Shown here: positions 1 through 5,325 of the stretch, piece after piece
Layout of the letters: each line of letters opens with the position of its first letter
Numbering within the stretch: position 1 is the stretch's first letter
Source of the DNA: Halieaceae bacterium
Lineage (GTDB): Bacteria; Pseudomonadota; Gammaproteobacteria; Pseudomonadales; Halieaceae
Reading direction: 5' to 3'
Length of the DNA stretch: 5,381 bases
NCBI GenBank assembly: GCA_011523115.1
Contig: WTHO01000288.1
Coordinates: 1-5,381 of the forward strand
Translations under genes and position numbers: made by a program
The notes under the pieces: model-generated
Told to the model about the DNA's origin: nothing
Seen by the model: the letters and a program-made list of their open reading frames with translations, nothing else
Databases searched by the model: none

Positions 1-862
1 CCCGAGGGCTGATCAGTCGATCCAGCAAACGGTTGAACTGCTGCGGATCTTCCTGCATGACGAAGTGACCAACCCCGGACATCAGCACGGCATCAAAGGA
101 GTCCGTCAGTGCCCGGCCGGCTTCCAAATTGGTTGGTCGGTAGTCGGAGTTGATCAGATAGATCGGTATCTCAATATCAGCCAGCGCGTCGGCCGCCTCG
201 TGGTTGAACCATTCAGCGTAAGCCTTAAAAGCGCCTATACCCGCCTCCGGGGGGGCTGAGCCCATGTCGGCGGCAATGCGGTCAATGAGATCGGGGTCGG
301 AATCAGCCAGAAAAAAACTGCTTCGCACCAAGCCCTCAACTGTGCCTCTAAAATCTCCCTCCATCGCGGCAAGCATGCCGTTGAGTTGCGCCTCCGGAAA
401 GGTGATCGACACGTCATTGAGCGTGTCGGCGCCGATGATCATCTTGACCCGGCCTTCCAGCTGTCTCGCCGCCTCGAGGGCGACCGGCCCCCCCATGGAG
501 TGGCCCACTAAAATGACGTCATCCAGCGCCAGCTGATCGGCTACCGAGGCAACATCGGCGCCAAACTGACTGATGGTCCACTCAGTGCGCTGCAAACCCG
601 ATTCGCCGTGGCCGGCGAGGTCGATCGCCACAACCTGGTGTTTCTCGGCGAAATACGCGAGCTGATCAGACCAATAGCGCCGGTCACAGTTCCAGCCGTG
701 GATAAAAAGGAGCGTCGGTGAGCCACTGCCCATGGCTTCGTAGTGAATAGCGACGCCGTCACGAGCGGTGGCGGCTCCGGTGATGACTGCTTCCGTGCTC
801 CAGGCGCTTCCAGCCAAAAACACCCAGAGGCATATCAACATGCGTGGCATGACGGTCTTCAT
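1..862 (-). CDS. Secreted alpha/beta-hydrolase fold protein, C-terminus cut by window edge
   Basis: Reading the minus strand from ATG at 862 gives 287 codons with no stop before the window ends, so the 3' end is missing. The protein starts with a signal peptide: Lys2 and Arg7, a hydrophobic core at about residues 8-18, and a likely cut near SAWS-TEA (residues 19-25). The mature part has the alpha/beta-hydrolase order: oxyanion motif HGWN (55-58), DLAGHGES (81-88), nucleophile elbow GHSMGG with Ser122 (120-125), likely acid Asp240 in INSDYRP, and likely catalytic His266 in GVGHFVMQEDP. All three catalytic positions are present, so it should be active, probably in the periplasm. The substrate (ester, lactone or other) cannot be read. 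The start at 862 is preferred because GAGG lies at 868-871, five bases upstream, and it gives a clean signal peptide. In-frame ATGs at 877, 850 and 841 are alternatives. It is divergent from the CoA ligase. Only a short C-terminal tail is probably missing. Confidence 0.93.
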   Translation of the reverse strand, partial: MKTVMPRMLICLWVFLAGSAWSTEAVITGAATARDGVAIHYEAMGSGSPTLLFIHGWNCDRRYWSDQLAYFAEKHQVVAIDLAGHGESGLQRTEWTISQFGADVASVADQLALDDVILVGHSMGGPVALEAARQLEGRVKMIIGADTLNDVSITFPEAQLNGMLAAMEGDFRGTVEGLVRSSFFLADSDPDLIDRIAADMGSAPPEAGIGAFKAYAEWFNHEAADALADIEIPIYLINSDYRPTNLEAGRALTDSFDAVLMSGVGHFVMQEDPQQFNRLLDRLISPR

Positions 863-1063
863 GACGTCCTCGTCCATCTCGTCAATTGCATCTCCAGAAA
901 CCTTGTCGTCTTTGGAGACGTCAGCTTACGGCAGTAACGCCCGGCAGGACAGATCGAGGGCTAATTGGGCGGCCCGCAACAAGCGCGACAAGCGGGCGTA
1001 GACGCAGTATGGGAGTGAACAGCCTGCGCGCTTTTGGATGCTTTGCCGTAGACTGTCGCCCAC
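863..1063. other. Divergent intergenic spacer, hydrolase / CoA ligase
   Basis: This 200-bp spacer must hold the promoters of both flanking genes. I could not find a convincing -35/-10 pair for either gene. It contains a 9-bp tandem repeat within a GC-rich inverted repeat (listed separately). It also has a small perfect hairpin, CGTCT-TTGG-AGACG (907-920), in the hydrolase leader. Open frames crossing it show no family resemblance and are likely chance. Confidence 0.6.
972..997. repeat. Tandem ACAAGCG repeat inside a GCCCGC/GCGGGC inverted repeat
   Basis: ACAAGCG occurs at 979-985 and again at 988-994, a 9-bp period. The pair is framed by GCCCGC (972-977) and its exact complement GCGGGC (992-997). 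It lies midway between two divergent start codons, a typical place for a regulator site. No regulator is assigned, and GC-rich sequence can produce such matches by chance. Confidence 0.3.
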
Positions 1064-2563
1064 TTGGATCGTTGGCCGCCCTGCATGCCGCACGCATTGA
1101 ATCGCGAATTACCTGACAACATAGCCCTCATTGAGGGCGACGCGCGGGTGACTTACGCCGAGCTTGACCGGCGAGTGCTGCGCATGGCCGCCGGGCTCTT
1201 GGCGGGAGAGGCTGATTTACAGGAAGCGCGCGTGGCGTTTTTGATTCCGGCCAGCGTCGACTATGTCACGGTGCTCCATGGTATTTGGCGTGCCGGCGGT
1301 ATTGCGATTCCGCTTAACGTCGCGGCCACCGAGCCGGAGTGGGAGCACTGCCTCACTAGCGCCGGCGTAACGCGGGTTATCACCACGTCTGATCATCGCG
1401 ACAGCATTCAAGGGCTCTGCGACCGACTGGCGATCCCGCTGGGTGAGGTCGGTGAGTTTGAGGTGGATGGTTCAGCACGACTGCCGAACCTGACGCCAGA
1501 GCGCAGAGCCATGATCGTGTTTACCAGCGGCACGACCAGCAAACCCAAGGGTGCGGTGACCACCCATGGCAACATCGCAGCCCAGATCACGACGCTGATC
1601 GACGCCTGGGCTTGGCAGTCAGACGATGTCATTCCACTTTTTCTACCGCTGCACCACGTACACGGAATCATCAACGTGCTCAGTTGTGCGCTCTGGGCAG
1701 GCGCCACGGTGCACGTGTGGCCCAAGCTCAATCTTGAAGCGCTCTGCGCCCGGGTTGCAGCCGACGCCTATAGCCTGTTCATGGCAGTGCCCACCATTTA
1801 CGTGAAGCTGATTGATTATCTGCAGACGCTGGATGATCAGCAGTTGGATGTTATCTGCGAGGGCTTCGCCAACATGCGCTTGAATGTTTCTGGCTCTGCG
1901 GCCTGCCCGACCGAGGTATTTGAAGAGTGGCGTCAGCTGACTGGTCAGGCATTACTGGAACGTTACGGTATGACTGAGATCGGGATGGCGCTGTCTAATC
2001 CCTACCGCGGAGAGCGGCGCCCAGGATACGTGGGTCAGCCCCTGCCTGATGTGTTGGTTCAGCTTGTCGACGATGCTGGCGATGTCGTTACCGAGGAGGG
2101 CATACCCGGCGAGATCAGGATACAAAGCCCCACGGTATTTTTGGAGTACTGGGACAATCCCCAAGCGACCGCTGCCAGTTTTGAGGCAGGTTGGTTTTGT
2201 ACCGGGGATATCGGCGTGGTCGAGGATGGTTATTTCCGAATCATGGGGCGTTCTTCGGTCGATATCATCAAATCGGGGGGCTACAAGCTCTCCGCTCTGG
2301 AGATAGAAAACAAACTGCTTGCCCACCCTGATATCGTCGAGGTAGCGGTGGTGGGTGTTGCGGATCGCACCTGGGGTGAGGCGGTTGCGGCGGTGGTATC
2401 TCTCGCGGCCGGGGCTGAAATGACAGTTGATTCGCTCAAGGCCTGGTGTGAGGGTAAGTTATCGGGCTACAAGATCCCGAAAAAGCTGGTGGTCACTGAA
2501 TCGCTGCCCCGCAATGCGATGGGGAAGGTCACGAAACCGGCGCTGAAACCCCTGTTTGAGTAA
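1064..2563 (+). CDS. Acyl-CoA synthetase (AMP-forming), ACSF3/MatB-like malonyl- or methylmalonyl-CoA synthetase
   Basis: This is an ANL-superfamily adenylate-forming ligase of 499 residues from TTG at 1064, or 492 from ATG at 1085. Such enzymes join a carboxylic acid to CoA through an acyl-AMP intermediate, in the cytoplasm. Counted from the TTG, the motifs are: phosphate loop TSGTTSKPKG (154-163), LPLHHVHG (194-201), RLNVSGSAA (272-280), ERYGMTEIGMALSNP (299-313), ribose-binding TGD (380-382), hinge-region GRSSVDIIKSGGYK (395-408), and the C-terminal catalytic lysine in PRNAMGKVTK (Lys488). All core motifs are intact and the length is normal. From memory, the YGMTEIGMALS and SVDIIKSGGYK blocks match ACSF3, the malonyl-CoA synthetase, better than generic fatty-acyl ligases. 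The MRLNVSGSA arginine also fits MatB-type enzymes. The substrate therefore may be malonate or methylmalonate, but this is inference. No Shine-Dalgarno sequence is visible before TTG 1064 or ATG 1085, so the start is uncertain. An in-frame TAG at 1049-1051 limits it upstream. The gene converges on the symporter. Confidence 0.95.
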   Translation: MDRWPPCMPHALNRELPDNIALIEGDARVTYAELDRRVLRMAAGLLAGEADLQEARVAFLIPASVDYVTVLHGIWRAGGIAIPLNVAATEPEWEHCLTSAGVTRVITTSDHRDSIQGLCDRLAIPLGEVGEFEVDGSARLPNLTPERRAMIVFTSGTTSKPKGAVTTHGNIAAQITTLIDAWAWQSDDVIPLFLPLHHVHGIINVLSCALWAGATVHVWPKLNLEALCARVAADAYSLFMAVPTIYVKLIDYLQTLDDQQLDVICEGFANMRLNVSGSAACPTEVFEEWRQLTGQALLERYGMTEIGMALSNPYRGERRPGYVGQPLPDVLVQLVDDAGDVVTEEGIPGEIRIQSPTVFLEYWDNPQATAASFEAGWFCTGDIGVVEDGYFRIMGRSSVDIIKSGGYKLSALEIENKLLAHPDIVEVAVVGVADRTWGEAVAAVVSLAAGAEMTVDSLKAWCEGKLSGYKIPKKLVVTESLPRNAMGKVTKPALKPLFE

Positions 2564-2564
2564 C

Positions 2565-2585
2565 GGCCAATTCCGCCGAATGGTC
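2565..2585. terminator. Weak hairpin in the convergent junction
   Basis: GGCC (2565-2568) pairs with GGTC (2582-2585, one G-U) and ATTC (2570-2573) pairs with GAAT (2578-2581). A2569 is bulged and the loop is CGCC. It fills the 20-bp gap between two convergent genes and its right arm reaches the first two bases of the symporter stop codon. No T tract follows on either strand, so an intrinsic terminator role is possible but weak. Confidence 0.35.
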
Positions 2586-4032
2586 AGGCGCGAGTGTCAG
2601 GGAACCTCGGGGCCTCTAGTCGCGACAACCCATAGTAGGTCAGCGTCGATAACAGCAAAGCTGGGAAGACCTCGTGCAGGTTCTGCCGCAGGTCTGCCCC
2701 GATCCAAATGATCAGCGTCGAGATGCCAACTGCCATGGACCAGAGCACGGCGCGAGCGGAGCCCCGCTGCCAATAGAGGCCGAATACGACGGCCGGGAAG
2801 AAGCAAACCGCGTAAAGGCTGCCTGAGAAGATCGTGATTTCGACGATGTCGCCGGGTGGGTTGAGCGCCAGTGCGGCCGCAACGAGCGAAAAGCCGACGA
2901 CGGCGGCGCGGGTCCACAGTAACTCTCGAGATGAGGTGCTGAAGGGCGCCACCACATTTCGATACAGCGTGGATGCCGCCACCAGTAACACGCTATCCAT
3001 TGATGACATGGCGGCGGCCAGAATCGCGATAATCAGAAAATCGCTCGCCCACAGCGGGAACACGGATGGATCACTCACCAGAGAGGGCACAATCAGGTCA
3101 GTGTCAGTCACTTCTGGCAGGATCAGGTGGGTATAGATCCCGACCGGAAAAAGGCAACTCAGTACGATGGCGAGACCAAGTGTTGCGATCCACTTGCCGC
3201 GCCGTACCGCCGCCTCGTCCTTGAGCGCATAGAATCGCGACAGTTGACGCGGATCCGAGAGCAGCTTAAGCGAGCCGGACAGCGACACCCCCAGCAACAC
3301 GGCGAAGGGGATGCCGCCGTTGAGCTCAAAGAGAAATTGTTTTTCGGGGATGGCCCGCAAGGCGCTAATCGATGTGACGCCACCGGCCGCTTGGGTGACG
3401 AAGTAAAAAATCACCACACTGCCGAGGAGCATCAGTACCCCCTGCAGGACATCGGTCCTCACTACCGACACGAAGCCCCCCACCGAGGTATAGAGCACGA
3501 CGATCACAAGCGTTACGCCGACTCCCGCCTCATAGGGAATGCTCAGAAACATTTGAAAGAGATGGCCCGCACCCTTAAAGATGGCAAGCAAATAGAGCAG
3601 GCTTGCAAACACGATGACAATCCCTGAGGCCTGCAGTAGCGGATGCCGGGTGGTTGTCGCCGAATCAGTGATGTAGCGACTACCCAGAAAATCCGGGAGA
3701 GTCAGCGCATCCCACTGCGACGCAAATCGGCGCAGCGGTGGTCCGATCCAGCGCCACGAAATCCAGCTGAACAGCACGAGCAGGATCGCCAGCGTGAACC
3801 AGGCGAATCCGTAGTCGTAGGCTTTCCCCGCGTGACCAATATAAGTGTTGGTCGACGCGAAGGTTGCGAAGAAGGAGATACCCACCACGGCGCCACTCAT
3901 TTCGCGGTTGCCGACGTAATAGCCCGCGATGCCGCGGCTCGCTTGGCTGCCGAGGTAGGCGTTGTACAACAGCGCGCCGGTGTAGCCGGCCAGCAAGACA
4001 AGCGCTAGCCAGTGCTGTGCCATCCAATGCAT
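2584..4032 (-). CDS. Sodium:solute symporter, SSS family (PutP/PanF-like), substrate unknown
   Basis: The protein has 482 residues and is strongly hydrophobic, with about 13 likely membrane helices. It belongs to the SSS family (TC 2.A.21), which uses the inward sodium gradient to take up organic solutes across the inner membrane. Visible hallmarks are FATFASTNTYIG in the first core helix (56-66), the family block YTSVGGFVSVVRTDVLQG (181-198), and AAAMSSMDSVLL (339-350). By my alignment to PutP, Ala340, Ser343 and Ser344 correspond to its Na2-site Ala337, Ser340 and Thr341. PutP's Asp55 position appears to be Thr61 here, which argues against a true proline transporter. Length and ends look complete. 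The start may be ATG 4032 or ATG 4023 (Met4), since neither has a strong ribosome site. A TAA at 4054-4056 closes the frame upstream. It diverges from a TetR gene that probably regulates it. The nearby CoA ligase hints at a carboxylate substrate, but this is not shown. Confidence 0.94.
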   Translation of the reverse strand: MHWMAQHWLALVLLAGYTGALLYNAYLGSQASRGIAGYYVGNREMSGAVVGISFFATFASTNTYIGHAGKAYDYGFAWFTLAILLVLFSWISWRWIGPPLRRFASQWDALTLPDFLGSRYITDSATTTRHPLLQASGIVIVFASLLYLLAIFKGAGHLFQMFLSIPYEAGVGVTLVIVVLYTSVGGFVSVVRTDVLQGVLMLLGSVVIFYFVTQAAGGVTSISALRAIPEKQFLFELNGGIPFAVLLGVSLSGSLKLLSDPRQLSRFYALKDEAAVRRGKWIATLGLAIVLSCLFPVGIYTHLILPEVTDTDLIVPSLVSDPSVFPLWASDFLIIAILAAAMSSMDSVLLVAASTLYRNVVAPFSTSSRELLWTRAAVVGFSLVAAALALNPPGDIVEITIFSGSLYAVCFFPAVVFGLYWQRGSARAVLWSMAVGISTLIIWIGADLRQNLHEVFPALLLSTLTYYGLSRLEAPRFPDTRA

Positions 4033-4050
4033 GGGTGTTTCGCTATTGGC

Positions 4051-4081
4051 ATTTTAATGGTGAAGTCGTGCAGTATCTCAA
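4051..4081 (-). promoter_or_regulatory. Candidate sigma-70 promoter for the symporter
   Basis: On the minus strand, TTGAGA (4076-4081) matches the -35 consensus at 5 of 6 and TAAAAT (4051-4056) matches the -10 consensus at 5 of 6. The spacer is 19 bp, slightly long. Transcription would start near 4044, leaving a leader of only about a dozen bases before ATG 4032. This fits the lack of a clear ribosome site. Confidence 0.4.
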
Positions 4082-4084
4082 AGT

Positions 4085-4100
4085 CTCGCCGGATTGCGAG
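4085..4100. promoter_or_regulatory. Operator-like palindrome CTCGC-N6-GCGAG
   Basis: CTCGC (4085-4089) and GCGAG (4096-4100) form a perfect 5-bp inverted repeat with a 6-bp centre. It begins 3 bp upstream of the proposed symporter -35 box. Its size and place suit a TetR-family operator. GCGAG recurs at 4183-4187 and 4200-4204 in the same spacer, which supports a binding-site role, but no binding is shown. Confidence 0.35.
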
Positions 4101-4127
4101 CTAGTGACGAGGCACTCGGCTTTTTTT
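4096..4127 (+). terminator. Terminator-like hairpin with T7 tract inside the divergent spacer
   Basis: GCGAG (4096-4100) can pair with CTCGGC (4115-4120, one bulged G), followed directly by seven T (4121-4127). A shorter alternative is CGAG-GCA-CTCG (4108-4118). The GCGAG arm is the same one used by the CTCGC palindrome at 4085-4100, so the two folds exclude each other, as in an attenuator. On the plus strand no gene lies just upstream. It would act only on a leader of the TetR gene or on a short RNA, and the stem is weak. Confidence 0.3.
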
Positions 4128-4182
4128 AAGCTATAAATTAAAGCGGCAGGTGCGGTGGGCTTGACGGGTGGCTTCACCGGGA

Positions 4183-4212
4183 GCGAGCTACAGTACGAAG
4201 CGAGTCATCGCT
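4183..4212. promoter_or_regulatory. Second GCGAG cluster, including AGCGA-GTCA-TCGCT dyad
   Basis: GCGAGCTA at 4183-4190 repeats exactly the 8-mer at 4096-4103. Just downstream, AGCGA (4199-4203) and TCGCT (4208-4212) form a perfect inverted repeat with a 4-bp centre. It lies 75-104 bp before the TetR start codon, where autoregulatory operators usually sit. This is inferred from repetition only. Confidence 0.3.
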
Positions 4213-4213
4213 G

Positions 4214-4240
4214 ACATGTGCAATGAGATGAAGCACCTGT
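4214..4240. repeat. Imperfect inverted repeat ACATGTGC-N11-GCACCTGT
   Basis: The arms at 4214-4221 and 4233-4240 are complementary at 7 of 8 positions around an 11-bp centre. It lies 46 bp before the TetR start codon. It could be an operator half-site pair or a leader hairpin; chance is also possible. Confidence 0.22.
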
Positions 4241-4273
4241 GCTCTTCACTCTGAGGCGATGCACGGTATGAAC

Positions 4274-4278
4274 GGGGA
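4274..4278 (+). promoter_or_regulatory. Ribosome binding site deciding the GTG start of the TetR gene
   Basis: GGGGA ends 8 bases before GTG 4287. An in-frame TGA (4284-4286) sits directly before that GTG, so no earlier start is possible in this frame. Confidence 0.6.
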
Positions 4279-4286
4279 CCCATTGA

Positions 4287-4889
4287 GTGGCAAAGAAGAT
4301 AACTAAATCGACGCGTAAACCGACAAGAAAGCCAGGCATTGAACGCTATAACCGGATCATCGAGGCAGCTGAGGGACTGATTCTTGAGGCTAACTCCCTG
4401 CAGGGCATCACACTTGATGCGGTCGCCCGGCGAGCTGGAGTCCCGCGCGTATCGCTGTACTATTTTTTCGACTCCATCGAGTCGCTTCTGGATGCGCTAT
4501 ACCAGCGTGGTGCGCAAAAGATGATCGCCTCTTTGCCGCAGGCACCCCGGGCGGCGGACTGGCGCGAGATGATGCTGCTTTATGTTGACGGTGTAAGAGA
4601 CTTTTACCTCAGCAACAGAGTCGAAATGATCCTCGCCCTGTTGCCCGTTTCATTGCTCTCCGTTAATCAGGTCAGTCGGGATTTCGGGCAGTCATTATTC
4701 GAGCTGCTTCATGCTCAAGGTTTGGTGCCGAAAACCCAGAAGGTTTTGAGGGCCTGTGAAATGACCTCCGAGCTTGCTGATTTAGTCTGGCGGAAATCGT
4801 TGATAGAAAAAGGCACTTTGACGCCTGCTTACACCAGAGAGGTAAAGCGAGTGGTGATTGCTTATCTCGAGTCTGTTCTCGCGGACTGA
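4287..4889 (+). CDS. TetR-family transcriptional regulator
   Basis: The protein has 200 residues, the usual TetR-family length. An arginine/lysine-rich tail (residues 3-20) precedes the DNA-binding domain, which begins near RYNRIIEAAEGLI (20-32). The helix-turn-helix is ITLDAVARRAGVPRVSLYYFF (41-61), with the typical SLYYFF end of the recognition helix. Residues from about 65 on are helical and variable, as expected for the ligand-binding and dimer domain. Such proteins usually repress nearby promoters until a small ligand releases them. The gene starts with GTG, supported by GGGGA upstream and an in-frame stop just before it. It diverges from the symporter across 254 bp containing repeated GCGAG half-sites, so the symporter gene and its own gene are the likely targets. 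The ligand is unknown; the symporter substrate or a CoA derivative of it would be a reasonable guess. The DNA-binding assignment is firm, the target assignment is inference. Confidence 0.93.
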   Translation: MAKKITKSTRKPTRKPGIERYNRIIEAAEGLILEANSLQGITLDAVARRAGVPRVSLYYFFDSIESLLDALYQRGAQKMIASLPQAPRAADWREMMLLYVDGVRDFYLSNRVEMILALLPVSLLSVNQVSRDFGQSLFELLHAQGLVPKTQKVLRACEMTSELADLVWRKSLIEKGTLTPAYTREVKRVVIAYLESVLAD

Positions 4890-4908
4890 GATGTCCTAAA
4901 GCATTCAG

Positions 4909-4931
4909 GCCGTCTCGCGTGGATTCACGGC
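4909..4931. terminator. Weak hairpin between TetR gene and small membrane gene
   Basis: GCCGT (4909-4913) pairs with ACGGC (4927-4931) over a 13-base loop. An alternative fold is CGTG-GATT-CACG (4918-4929). It sits in the 35-bp convergent gap and overlaps the stop codon region of the minus-strand small gene. There is no T tract, so termination is uncertain. Confidence 0.25.
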
Positions 4932-5092
4932 ATTTGCTTCTCTCGAAAAAGGAAAATACCGACAAAGCTGGTCACAAAGAGGCCCCAGAGTAGGATGACG
5001 TCCTCAATGTTGGCGCCGCGGGCGTAGCCGCCATAGATGGCAAAGGGGGAAAACACGCAGATGAGAATGCAAAGCTTTTGGATTCGGTTCAT
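4925..5092 (-). CDS. Small two-helix membrane protein, 55 residues, unknown function
   Basis: Reading the minus strand from ATG 5092 to TGA 4927-4925 gives 55 residues. I do not recognise a family. It has two hydrophobic stretches: about residues 7-20 (LCILICVFSPFAIY) and 32-49 (VILLWGLFVTSFVGIFLF). They are joined by a short polar turn, ARGANIED (24-31). Basic residues flank both ends (Arg3, Lys6; then REK at 50-52), predicting a hairpin with both ends in the cytoplasm. Helix one could instead be an uncleaved signal sequence. The coding call rests on a strong ribosome site, AAGGGG at 5098-5103, five bases before the ATG, on the membrane-like composition in just this frame, and on the fit between its neighbours. 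It converges on the TetR gene with a 35-bp gap and is divergent from the Tat-signal gene. Small hairpin proteins often modulate larger membrane complexes, but no partner can be named. Confidence 0.72.
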   Translation of the reverse strand: MNRIQKLCILICVFSPFAIYGGYARGANIEDVILLWGLFVTSFVGIFLFREKQMP

Positions 5093-5097
5093 GGTTG

Positions 5098-5103
5098 CCC
5101 CTT
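5098..5103 (-). promoter_or_regulatory. Ribosome binding site of the 55-residue membrane protein
   Basis: AAGGGG on the minus strand lies five bases before ATG 5092. It is one of the clearest ribosome sites in the window and is the main reason for choosing this start. Confidence 0.6.
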
Positions 5104-5124
5104 AGAGTCGTGTTGTGCCCGTTG

Positions 5125-5153
5125 CCTCAGTGCCCCGGCGTCTGAGGATTATC
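5125..5153 (-). promoter_or_regulatory. Possible -10 box with adjacent CCTCAG/CTGAGG dyad
   Basis: On the minus strand GATAAT (5148-5153) matches a -10 box at 5 of 6. Immediately downstream is a perfect 6-bp inverted repeat: CCTCAG and CTGAGG (5125-5130 and 5142-5147) with an 11-bp GC-rich centre. The dyad would cover the transcription start of the small membrane gene, as a repressor site or a leader hairpin. No matching -35 box is visible. Confidence 0.33.
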
Positions 5154-5272
5154 GGTGCGCTAATCTTTCCCTGCCCGAGCTAATGTACCTCACGCTACCC
5201 AGCCGCAAAGAAAAAAACGCCCGTCTCGGCACATCTGTCGCTTTTTGCGCTCTTGGGTAATGAAATCAGGAG

Positions 5273-5289
5273 AGGTTAGAGACTAAGCT
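5273..5289. promoter_or_regulatory. Near-palindrome AGGTTAG-AGA-CTAAGCT upstream of Tat-signal gene
   Basis: The two 7-bp arms pair at 6 of 7 positions around a 3-bp centre, giving a compact 17-bp dyad. It ends 36 bp before GTG 5326. Compact dyads of this size near a start codon are commonly repressor operators, but the regulator is unknown. Confidence 0.33.
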
Positions 5290-5312
5290 GGGGTTATCGC
5301 TAATAAGAATAC

Positions 5313-5316
5313 GGGG
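5313..5316 (+). promoter_or_regulatory. Ribosome binding site of the Tat-signal gene
   Basis: GGGG lies nine bases before GTG 5326. An in-frame TAG (5317-5319) between them means the GTG is the first possible start in this frame. Confidence 0.42.
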
Positions 5317-5325
5317 TAGTCAGAG

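Larger units (their letters stand above)
5093..5325. other. Divergent intergenic spacer, small membrane gene / Tat-signal gene
   Basis: This 233-bp spacer holds two dyads (listed separately) and an A7 tract (5213-5219). A plus-strand reading frame through its first half gives a low-complexity, family-free peptide that I do not consider a gene. No convincing plus-strand -35/-10 pair was found. Confidence 0.5.

Noticed and set aside
541..762. Minus-strand open frame of 73 codons within the hydrolase
   Set aside because: It is a shifted frame of the hydrolase; the true frame carries HGWN and GHSMGG with all catalytic residues.
886..1116. Plus-strand open frame overlapping the ligase start
   Set aside because: It ends inside the ligase N-terminus in another frame, with no family features. 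It was also checked as a frameshifted ligase N-terminus and did not resemble one.
1408..1731. Minus-strand open frame of 107 codons inside the CoA ligase
   Set aside because: It is antisense to the phosphate-loop region of a real gene and looks like a GC-rich chance frame.
1952..2326. Minus-strand open frame of 124 codons inside the CoA ligase
   Set aside because: It overlaps conserved ligase motifs (ERYGMTE to SGGYK) and has no ribosome site or recognisable domain.
3127..3627. Plus-strand open frame of 166 codons opposite the symporter
   Set aside because: It is fully antisense to a clearly recognised symporter, is rich in His, Gln, Arg and Glu from reversed membrane codons, and resembles no family.
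4161..4194. TTGACG and TACAGT as a TetR promoter
   Set aside because: The -35 match is good but the spacing is 22 bp, too long for a normal sigma-70 promoter.
4672..4965. Minus-strand open frame of 97 codons over the TetR 3' end
   Set aside because: It is antisense to TetR coding sequence and overlaps the small membrane gene out of frame, with no supporting motif.
5213..5239. A7 and T5 tracts as a bidirectional terminator in the right spacer
   Set aside because: The sequence between them forms only 3-bp stems, and both flanking genes point away from it, so there is nothing to terminate.
5078..5260. Plus-strand open frame of 60 codons in the right spacer
   Set aside because: Its start lies antisense to the small membrane gene's start, no ribosome site precedes it, and the peptide has no recognisable feature.
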